A stretch of 64,000 nt of DNA from Methylorubrum populi (GTDB taxonomy: Bacteria > Pseudomonadota > Alphaproteobacteria > Rhizobiales > Beijerinckiaceae). The DNA is taken from contig NZ_AP014809.1 in assembly GCF_002355515.1 (NCBI RefSeq), positions 3,062,501 through 3,126,500 on the forward strand, given 5' to 3'. The notes beneath the pieces are model-generated. The model had not been told where the DNA came from. It made no database searches and saw nothing but the letters and a program-made list of their open reading frames with translations. This document shows, one piece after another, positions 9,096 to 16,232 of the stretch (the first letter of the stretch is position 1; each line of letters begins with the position of its first letter). The position numbers and the translations under genes were made by a program.

Positions 9096-9350
9096 GTGTG
9101 CCAAGCGGCTCGCGAGTTGCTCGGCCTGACGCAGCTTGAGTTCTCGAAACTCTCGGACGTGAGCAAGAAGACCATAAATGACTTCGAGAACCAGAAGGTG
9201 GAGCCCCGAAGCCGCGTGGTCCGCGCCTTGCGCGAAGCCCTGGAGAACCGTGGGGCGCGCTTCTACCGAAGCGGAGAAGCGATTGGCGTTCTGGTCAGCA
9301 GGCCGCACGTGAAGCGCGATGACGCGGAGGAGGGCACCGGGCGAGGCTAA
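9096..9350 (+). CDS. Xre/HTH_3-type transcriptional regulator
   Basis: The protein has about 84 residues. The helix-turn-helix is plain: QAARELLGLTQLEFSKLSD followed by SKKTINDFENQKVEPRSR, then LREALENRGARFY, the usual layout of short alphaproteobacterial Xre regulators. The start is uncertain. GTG 9096 precedes helix 1 directly, but the frame is open back to ATG 8892, which lies within the opposite gene's start, and no strong ribosome site is seen. It is divergent from the seven-gene cluster and is likely its regulator. Confidence 0.7.
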   Translation: MCQAARELLGLTQLEFSKLSDVSKKTINDFENQKVEPRSRVVRALREALENRGARFYRSGEAIGVLVSRPHVKRDDAEEGTGRG

Positions 9351-9688
9351 ACAGCTTGGTTCCGCGAAGGGATCTTGCCTCTACATGAGGGTACGTTTCT
9401 ACCGGCATCGGCTTGCGGCGGTCGAGCAACAGGGCTGGACGTCACGGGATGGCTCGCATCCAGCCGTTGCCCACGGTTCCCCAGGGAAGCGGTTGTCAAC
9501 CGTCGGACCTGGAGAACCAGGCTCGGCGCCCTGGCAAGACCGTCGCTTCCAAGATGCGGCCTCGCCCCGCTCAAGCCAGCCCCCCGCTATGGCGGGCGCC
9601 TGAGGTCGAGAACGACCCACCCGAGGATCGCTGCCGTGAGGGTTGCGATCACGGGCATCGCGACGCCATCGTGCCCCGGCCGAGCGTC
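9351..9688. other. intergenic, no gene recognised
   Basis: There are 338 bases between the Xre regulator and the end of the diguanylate cyclase gene. The short frames here show no domain. A small hairpin (CCCGC-TATG-GCGGG, 9583-9596) lies downstream of the leftward cyclase gene but has no clear T-tract. Confidence 0.4.
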
Positions 9689-11209
9689 TCAGGCGCCGAC
9701 CAGACGAAACTGCGGCTCGCCGGCTGACCTGCCCGTTAGGGGCGATGCGCAGCGGGTCTGGTTCCGGCCGCATGCCTTGGCTTCGTAGAGGGCGGCATCG
9801 GCCAAGCCGTAGAGGTCGGCGTCGGTTATCCCCGTCGCCAGCCCGATGCTGACCGTGACGGCGCCTGGCGCGATGCCGGCCGAGGCGATTGCCAGTCCCG
9901 ACACCTGGGCGTGCACCCTCTCGGCGACGCGCCGCGCGCCCGCAGCGTCGGTGTTCGGCAAGAGCAGCACGAACTCCTCGCCGCCGACCCGACAGGCGAG
10001 GTCGCCGGGCCGGGGCACGGCAGCCTTGAGGCAGCCGGCCAAGCCCTTGAGCACCTCGTCACCCACAGCGTGGCCGTAACGGTCGTTGTAGCGCTTGAAA
10101 TGGTCGGCATCGACGACGAGCAGCGACAGCGGGTTGCCCGTGCGTCGGGCGTCCTCGCAGGCCCGGGCGAGGACCTGCTCGAACCGGCGGCGGTTCGCAA
10201 GGCCGGTCAGCGCGTCGGTGCGCGAGAGGCGGGCCATCTCGGCGTGCATCTCCGCGCGGCGGCGGAGCTCGCGGCCGAACAGCAGCGACAGCGTGACCGT
10301 CAGCCCGCACAGCACGAGTACGACGGCGGCGATACCGAGCGCCTTCGTCCGCCATGCGGCCTCGACCTCGGCGGTGGCGACGGCGACGTTGAGGACGAGG
10401 GGTAGGTCGCCGACCCGCGTGAAGGCGTAATGGCGCTCGACGCCGTCCCGGACCGAGGTGCCGACGAAGGCGCCGCCGCCCTCGCGCACGAATCGGTCGA
10501 AGTTCCGGGTGCCGGCGATGTTCACGCCGATGTCGGCCTCGACGTAGGGATGGCGCACGACGCGCGTGCCGTCCCGCATGTAGAGGTTGATCGCACCCTC
10601 ATGACCGAGGCTGATCCGGTCGAACAGCCGGGTGAAGTACGACAGCTTGAGCGTACCAAGCGCAACGCCGCCGAACGAGCCATCGGGGTTGGCGATGCGG
10701 CGGCTGAACGGCAGCATGCGCTCCCCGGTCAGGCGCGAGATCAGCGGTCGGCCGATATGGAGGCCGACGTCCGAGCGCGCCTTGTGGACCTGGAAGTAGT
10801 CGCGGTCGGCGTAATTGCCCTTGCGCGGAGGGACGGCGCCCGCATCGGCCGCGACGTCACCGTCGGCGTCGATGACCAGCATGACCCCGAGGTCCTTGGC
10901 GGTGGCGGCCCGGTCGAACAGGATGAGTTGGCGCAGCTTGGGGCCGGCCCCCGCCGCCTCGGGCGCACGCAGGTTCTCGACCGCCGCCTGAAGGGACAGG
11001 TCGATGAGCTCGACGTTGCGGGCGATGTCACGCTCGATGACCTGCAGTAGGTTCTTCGAGGTTTGCTCGGCCTTGTCCCAGGCGTCACGGCGCACCTCCA
11101 GCAGCAGGAGCCCTGACGTGACCAGCATGCCGACGGGCGCCAGCACGCTGAGCGCGACCCAGTTGCGGCCGGACCGGAGGATGCGCGGGAGGCGCCGAGG
11201 CAGGATCAT
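9689..11209 (-). CDS. membrane diguanylate cyclase with Cache-type sensor
   Basis: This is a 506-residue protein. One membrane segment lies at about 17-39, followed by a periplasmic region (about 40-285) of double-Cache type, then a second membrane segment at about 289-311. A C-terminal GGDEF domain starts near DALTGLANRRRFE (332-344). The active-site loop is GGEEF (409-413), a functional variant. An RxxD motif (R400-D403) stands five residues before it, the usual inhibitory c-di-GMP site. It should make c-di-GMP from two GTP in response to an unknown periplasmic ligand, with product inhibition. No EAL domain is present. Confidence 0.92.
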   Translation of the reverse strand: MILPRRLPRILRSGRNWVALSVLAPVGMLVTSGLLLLEVRRDAWDKAEQTSKNLLQVIERDIARNVELIDLSLQAAVENLRAPEAAGAGPKLRQLILFDRAATAKDLGVMLVIDADGDVAADAGAVPPRKGNYADRDYFQVHKARSDVGLHIGRPLISRLTGERMLPFSRRIANPDGSFGGVALGTLKLSYFTRLFDRISLGHEGAINLYMRDGTRVVRHPYVEADIGVNIAGTRNFDRFVREGGGAFVGTSVRDGVERHYAFTRVGDLPLVLNVAVATAEVEAAWRTKALGIAAVVLVLCGLTVTLSLLFGRELRRRAEMHAEMARLSRTDALTGLANRRRFEQVLARACEDARRTGNPLSLLVVDADHFKRYNDRYGHAVGDEVLKGLAGCLKAAVPRPGDLACRVGGEEFVLLLPNTDAAGARRVAERVHAQVSGLAIASAGIAPGAVTVSIGLATGITDADLYGLADAALYEAKACGRNQTRCASPLTGRSAGEPQFRLVGA

Positions 11210-11391
11210 CGCGCGGCGTTCCCCGGCTGCGTTGTCGTCGCTTCGATCCTGACACGGCGAGACCTAACGGGTCTTTGCGAGTGCGGAAGGGTTGTCCGGC
11301 CCGCCCACGCCCGACGGACCGGCTCGCCGAGGCAATCGGCCGCGCGAGCCTCGACCTGCTCGTCACCGACGAGCCGCCCCCCGGTCCTGCG

Positions 11392-12510
11392 CTAACCGCG
11401 AGCCTGACGTTCGATCACCCGGTTGCCGGTCAGCGGCGTCGTGAGCGCTGCCTCACCGCCCCTTGTACCCGCGAGATGAAGGACGCGGGGACGGCGAAAT
11501 AGGAAGTCGAGCCAGGTGCCGCGGATGAGCCGCTCGAAGAGAAGAGGCAGTACGACGGCGACGCTCATCACGGCGAGCGAGGCCAACCCGACATCCTCGA
11601 CCACGCCCGTCTTCACGATCAGGCTGCGGCAGGCGGCCATTGGCAGGAAGAAGGCAAGATAGATCACGATGGAGCGCTTCCCGCAGGTACGCAGCGCCCC
11701 CGTCACGACGCCGCCCGCTTCGGCCAGCAAGCTGGCAAGTGCGACAATCGCCAGCGCGCCCGCGAATCCGGCCGCGAGACCCACCCCCGGCAGGCTCGCG
11801 AGGGTCGGGTGGTCCGGGATGCCCGACGGCGTGAAGGCGAGCCAGCCCTCGGCCAACGCCCAGGCCCCAAGGCTTGCAAGCGCCAGCCGCCGGTAGCGCC
11901 GCACGGCATCGGAGAAGGCAAAGATCTGGTTGGCCAGGAGGTAGCCGCCGACGAAGTAGACGTAGCGGGCGCAGAACTCCTCAACGAGGTAGGAGGAGGT
12001 TTGGACCGGCATGATCTGCAACAGCGCGGCTGTCCCGAGAAGCGCCGGGCCAGGCAAAGGCCGCAGCAACTTCGTCACGATCGAGAACACGGCGAGGAGA
12101 TAGATGAACCACAGCGTCGAGTAGGGCTCGACGAGGGCGAGGGCAAGGTGAGCCAGGAAGGCCGGGATGCCCCCATCCCCGACGACGGTCTCGTACTTCA
12201 CCGCCGACTGAAGCAGCAGCCAGAGCAGGTAGAAGTAGGCGAAGTGGATTATGCGCCGGTCGGCGAAGCGGCGCCAGTCACGGTCCAGCACCCGTCCGAC
12301 GAACAGACCCGAGAGCAGGAAGAAGTCCGGGATCCGGAACGGCTTGGCGAAGGCGACGACCGGGTGCAGGAAGCCCTCCCCACCCATCGCCTCGCCGGTG
12401 CCGAGGGTCGAGTGCATCATCACCACGAGCAAGATGCAGATGCCCTTTGCCACGTCGACCCAGGCGTATCGGAGCTCCTCCTCCGCTTGAGTTCTCGCCC
12501 GCCCGCCCAC
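11392..12510 (-). CDS. acyltransferase family 3 membrane protein
   Basis: This 372-residue integral membrane protein has about ten hydrophobic segments. It begins with the family pattern WVDVAKGICILLVVMMHS, where the His near the end of the first membrane helix is the conserved family residue. It then has FFLLSGLFVGR, another typical block. Relatives O-acylate sugars of exopolysaccharide, LPS or osmoregulated glucans. The GTG start at 12510 is supported by GGGGACGG just upstream; the open frame continues further but lacks features. It stands alone, leftward, after the cyclase gene. The substrate cannot be told. Confidence 0.82.
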   Translation of the reverse strand: MGGRARTQAEEELRYAWVDVAKGICILLVVMMHSTLGTGEAMGGEGFLHPVVAFAKPFRIPDFFLLSGLFVGRVLDRDWRRFADRRIIHFAYFYLLWLLLQSAVKYETVVGDGGIPAFLAHLALALVEPYSTLWFIYLLAVFSIVTKLLRPLPGPALLGTAALLQIMPVQTSSYLVEEFCARYVYFVGGYLLANQIFAFSDAVRRYRRLALASLGAWALAEGWLAFTPSGIPDHPTLASLPGVGLAAGFAGALAIVALASLLAEAGGVVTGALRTCGKRSIVIYLAFFLPMAACRSLIVKTGVVEDVGLASLAVMSVAVVLPLLFERLIRGTWLDFLFRRPRVLHLAGTRGGEAALTTPLTGNRVIERQARG

Positions 12511-13063
12511 GATCCGTCCCCGTATTCCAGCCCGGGGCCGAGTTTCGCCGGAGCCGGTTAAGCGAGCGGCAGCACCGGCACGCGACCGTCCATGATGGAC
12601 AACGGAACTTGAACGAAGCCGCGGCCGCGGTACCAGCGCACGTTCGCCGATGCGCCGACCAGACCCCCCGGACGAACTGCCCTGCGTCCCGTGGCGCGTT
12701 GCGAAGCCGCGTCGAACCCGTTCCGGCGCGCTCCAGCGGTGTCCACGGCTTGCGCCCGAGGCCGCCCGGAGGCGGCACAACTTCAACCGATACGGGCCGG
12801 GAAAGCGCAGCCGGGGTTGCCGCCGGCGCCCGGCGTGGTGTCATCGCACCGCTCTCCCGCGCCACCGTCACCAGGCCGGTCGGGCAAACGCGCGCTCGGC
12901 CACCGGGACATCGTACCTCGCTCCGGCACGCTCAACGTCTCACGCCATACGGTCGCCCGCCACGGACGGCCGTCAATCCCAGATCCCGAGCAACCGTACT
13001 TTCTACGGTGTGTGCCGGCCTGGCTGCGTTCCATATAGGCCGCTCGCGGAGTGGGGGCTGACG
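12511..13063. other. intergenic, no gene recognised
   Basis: There are 553 bases with several short overlapping frames on both strands but no motif or domain I recognise. The AT content rises only near the start codon of the acyltransferase gene. Confidence 0.35.
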
Positions 13064-13303
13064 TTGGGCGAAGACCGGCCGGACGAGTATCACGTCTACC
13101 TGAGACACGACGACGTCATCTATTTCCTGGCGGCGGACGGGACGTTCGTGCCGGACCTCGAAGGCGGTCGCGCTTTCGAGAGGATCGAGGACGCGTTCGA
13201 GGTGATCAACGCCATGACGGATGGGCGCGATCTCCCGAGGGAGCATGAACCCGGAGTGGTTCGGAACGCGCACCGCTTCTACGGGCCACGCGCCCGAGGC
13301 TGA
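13064..13303 (+). CDS. small hypothetical protein
   Basis: The protein has about 79 residues if TTG 13064 is used, which has a G-run (13052-13056) at ribosome-site distance. It is acidic and beta-strand-like (DEYHVYLRHDDVIYFLAADGTFV) followed by a helix (AFERIEDAFEVINAM), which reads like a real compact domain. The frame is open far upstream but that part looks non-coding. The family is unknown and the neighbours give no clue. Confidence 0.4.
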   Translation: MGEDRPDEYHVYLRHDDVIYFLAADGTFVPDLEGGRAFERIEDAFEVINAMTDGRDLPREHEPGVVRNAHRFYGPRARG

Positions 13304-13888
13304 GGGCAGGCGAACCCGCGCGCAGCAGGGAGGGGGAGACCTGACCGGCATTTGGACCGGGCGGACCGAGGCTACCGCGTGGCGGCGGTTCTGGGTGGCC
13401 GACAGGCGACATCCGGGAAGCACACGGGTGCGGGCAGGAGGTCGTCCAAGGACGAGGGCGCCGAGCCCGTACCAGCGGCCCGCCACGTGTCGCACGCTGA
13501 GCGCCCCCCGGGCCGAGACATCGTCAGCGCAGGCCGATCCTGAAGCAGGCGACCCGCCTGAAGCGCAGGCTGAACTGCCTGAGCAGTCTGTACGGCAGCA
13601 GGACCGTGTTAACCGCCGGGCGCCGGATAAAGGCCCCGGGCAGACTGACCTGCGCTGTCGCCACCATGCGGCCGCCGAGCCTAACACATAAGCACGGCGC
13701 AACAGCCCCTTGCGGCGCCTCATCCACAGGAAGAAGCGCTCGGCGGATGTGCCGCCATGGACGCGGCTGCTATAATAAGCGTTCTGCAACTCCTCACAGC
13801 TCGGCCCGGCTCGGATCTCCGTGCGGGAACAAGGTCGCGCGCGGAACCGGCGTGCCTGGCCGAGCCGGATCGTGACACCATGGCCGCG

Positions 13889-13934
13889 GAATGGCCCCTC
13901 AAGGATTAAGCGACCAATCCTTGAAGGTCCATTC
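13889..13934. repeat. 19-base inverted repeat with 8-base loop
   Basis: The arms are 13889-13907 and 13916-13934 and match at 17 of 19 positions. The inner part is perfect (TCAAGGATT / AATCCTTGA) around the loop AAGCGACC. No T-tract follows, so it is not an obvious terminator. It lies in gene-free DNA about 1.6 kb upstream of tnsA. Confidence 0.7.
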
Positions 13935-14024
13935 ATCCCGCCCGGACGCGGGCGTGGCCCGGCCGATGGCAAGCAAAGGAAAAGAGGTTCAATCCTTTCA
14001 CCAGCTCAGACACAGTCAATCCTT
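13915..14024 (+). repeat. iterated CAATCCTT motif, three direct copies
   Basis: Direct copies begin at 13915, 13990 and 14017. The first and third extend to CAATCCTTGA, and an inverted AATCCTTGA lies at 13899-13907. Clustered short repeats of this kind are typical of transposase-binding sites at Tn7-type ends or of iterons, but no such role is shown here. Confidence 0.45.
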
Positions 14025-14506
14025 GACGCATGACAACGGTCGAGCGGAAAGACCGGGGAAACTTGGAACATCACCTTCGGCGTCCGAACCTGCGATACTT
14101 TGGCCAGCGTATTTTGCTGTTGACGGACCGGCCCCGCGTCTGGAATCGATACGCGCGGCACAAGCCACATCAGGAGGAGATCGGGACATGACCGCATCGA
14201 ACTGCCGCGCCTGCTCGCGCGAGCCGCCGCAGGCGGGCTGAGGCACGCGGTCCTGCCAGACCGCGCGCCTCGTCAGAGCCATCCCCCCTTCAGGGCCATC
14301 ACGCTCACGACAGCGCCCTAAGGGATATCCAGGATCGACGTCGGCCGGCTTCGCCGGCCGGGGGTCCCGTGCGCTCCTCGCATATCGATCGCACAGTCGA
14401 TTCCGGGCCGCAAGCCCGCTTCGCGCCCCCGTCGGTCCATCACCGACCCGCAACGGCACGTCCGGCTCGCCGGACGCGTGCCCGTGTGGGACCGCTATGG
14501 AGCGCG

Positions 14507-15139
14507 ATGATGACCAGCCGCACCGAAGGGCAAGGCCCCTCCACCGAAGCCCCGGACGGAAATCCCCGACCCCACCAACTCGATCTTCCGTTCGACCCGA
14601 CGTCCGGCCGGCCGGGGGTCCCGCGGGACCGGGAGCTCGACACGGCGGGCCCGAACAGGCGCGGCCCGAACGAGCTTGATGCGCCGGTGCGCGCAGGATC
14701 CGACGCTCCGGAAGGGCCGGACGACCGTGACCCATCCCTCGACGCGGGACCGTGCCGGGGAGTGGGTCCCGGTGAGCGGGACACGATCTACGTCGACCGT
14801 CACATCACCCGGCTGGGCGTGCGGGTCCACGGCCGGACCTACTCGTCTCCTGCCGTCCAGGCGGCCCGGATGGCCGGTGAGCGCCGGGTTCGCGTGGCCG
14901 TCGACGCAGCTGACCCACGTTGGATCTTCGCGTTGGTCCGCGGCGCCTGGCACCGCGTGCCGTGCGGGGATGCTCCCGCAGGAAAGGCCCCCCTCCGCGG
15001 CGGACCACGGGCCGCGGCGAGACCGGACGCGGCAAATCGGGCGTTGCCTTCGGCCGGGACGACCAACGTGATCGACCTTGAGGCCGCGCGGCGGAAACGT
15101 TCCGCCGCGTCCGAGCCGTCTCCTGCCGGCTCCCGGTGA
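14507..15139 (+). CDS. small protein resembling the C-terminal barrel of Mu/TnsB transposases
   Basis: This is a 210-residue protein from ATG 14507 (GGAG four bases before). The first about 85 residues are Pro/Asp/Arg-rich and look disordered. Residues of the middle part (DRHITRLGVRVHGRTYSS ... VRVAVDAADPRWIFALV ... WHRVPC) align by eye with the C-terminal region of the TnsB encoded at 16229-18430 (RPIGNTGIHLEGLNYHS ... VRFDPFDLWRIWVL ... HIPVDC). It has no DDE core and is not a truncated TnsB in situ, since the full tnsB lies downstream. It may modulate TnsB or bind TnsC, but this is inference. Confidence 0.55.
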   Translation: MMTSRTEGQGPSTEAPDGNPRPHQLDLPFDPTSGRPGVPRDRELDTAGPNRRGPNELDAPVRAGSDAPEGPDDRDPSLDAGPCRGVGPGERDTIYVDRHITRLGVRVHGRTYSSPAVQAARMAGERRVRVAVDAADPRWIFALVRGAWHRVPCGDAPAGKAPLRGGPRAAARPDAANRALPSAGTTNVIDLEAARRKRSAASEPSPAGSR

Positions 15140-15405
15140 CGGCTTGGCGCTCGCGGCGGCGATGCCTGTACGCCGTGCAGCGAGGCAGGCACCTCGGGCC
15201 GGGGAGCCGCGGCTTTGGCCGGCCTGATCGCCGGGACCGCACCGGCTCCTCGGACCCGGCTCGCCGTCCGTCGCCGGTCGCCGCGCACCGTTCGCGGGCG
15301 GATCCGGCATAGCGGGCAGGCGCTCGGAAGCCGGGGCGGAGACCGGATCCTCCTGACCCGCCAGGCGCCGCGCGTCGCGGGCCGGAGCCGGTCCGGGGGA
15401 CGGCC

Positions 15406-15472
15406 CCGACACGCCGGCGAGGTGGGATTCAGTCAAGCTTAGCCGACCCGGGCTAGCCTGCCGGCGTGTCGG
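15406..15472. repeat. 13-base perfect inverted repeat upstream of tnsA
   Basis: The arms CCGACACGCCGGC (15406-15418) and GCCGGCGTGTCGG (15460-15472) are separated by 41 bases and end 43 bases before the tnsA start. They could form a hairpin in the leader or be paired protein sites controlling the transposition operon. Confidence 0.6.
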
Positions 15473-15515
15473 CCCGCCGCGATATGGACGATCACGAGGC
15501 AGGGGAGGTGGAAGT

Positions 15516-16232
15516 TTGCCGTTCTCGCGCGAGGCACCGTTTCGGCTCGGCTTCGCACCCGGGCGCGCTCCTCCCGGTGCGGCACAGCCTTGGGCACCGG
15601 TTCGCACGGGCGCGGAAGGCCGAAGCCGCTGGTCCTTCATGCACCGCATCTGGTCGCACCGGATGCAGGGAGACGTCCCCTACGAAAGCCTGCTGGAGGC
15701 GGACCTGGTTACCATCCTGTGCGTCGATCCCGAGGTGGATGGCTTCTGGGCGCAGCCGGAGGCGTTTCGCTGGCGGCAGGACGGCAAGGTGCGTCGGTAC
15801 GTGCCCGACTTCTTGATCCTGACCACCGCCGGCGCGCGCGCATACCGCGAGGTCAAGCCCCTGCGTCGCCTTCGGAAGGACCCTTCGCTGGGCGGCAGGC
15901 GCCCGGCTATCGAAGCGGAAAGCGCGCGGCGCGGGGCGACGTTCGAGACATGGACCGAGAAGGAGATCCGGCGGTCACCGCGCCTTGAGAATGCGCGCGA
16001 GATCCTCTGCCACGCCGGACCGGTCTGGGATGAGCCGGCGCTCGCGGCCCTGCGCCGAACCATTCGGGCGGGCACCTGCGCGGGGACCACCGGCGAGCTC
16101 CTGCGCTCGGCCGGCCTCGGCCCGGACGCCCTCGGTACGCTGCTCGGGCTCGTTGCCCTCGACGAGTTGCGGATCGACCTCGACCAGCCCCTCTCCCTGC
16201 GAAGCCGTCTTGTCGGCCGGAGGACCGCGTGA
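15516..16232 (+). CDS. tnsA: TnsA-type transposon endonuclease
   Basis: The protein has 238 residues. The TTG start at 15516 is preceded by a strong GGGGAGGTGG ribosome site. The core matches the restriction-endonuclease fold of TnsA: YESLLEAD (acidic residue E57 or E61), VPDF (D98) and REVK (E112, K114). With TnsB it cleaves the 5' ends of the transposon, allowing cut-and-paste movement; elements lacking TnsA move by cointegration. The stop overlaps the tnsB GTG by four bases (GTGA), indicating translational coupling. It is slightly shorter than Tn7 TnsA (about 270 residues). Confidence 0.88.
   Translation: MPFSREAPFRLGFAPGRAPPGAAQPWAPVRTGAEGRSRWSFMHRIWSHRMQGDVPYESLLEADLVTILCVDPEVDGFWAQPEAFRWRQDGKVRRYVPDFLILTTAGARAYREVKPLRRLRKDPSLGGRRPAIEAESARRGATFETWTEKEIRRSPRLENAREILCHAGPVWDEPALAALRRTIRAGTCAGTTGELLRSAGLGPDALGTLLGLVALDELRIDLDQPLSLRSRLVGRRTA

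Larger units (their letters stand above)
13304..14506. other. 1.2 kb without recognisable genes, rich in repeats
   Basis: Short frames on both strands show no domains. The stretch carries a 19-base inverted repeat (13889-13934) and several CAATCCTT copies, listed separately. It separates the small gene at 13064 from the Tn7-like module and may hold one transposon end or eroded mobile DNA. Confidence 0.4.

Noticed and set aside
12558..12746. Minus-strand frame with a faint GNAT-like ending (RWYRGRGFV)
   Set aside because: Only one short block is suggestive; the rest has no acetyltransferase motif.
12932..13972. Long minus-strand frame overlapping the repeat region
   Set aside because: Crosses the inverted repeats and a plausible plus-strand small gene, with no recognisable domain.
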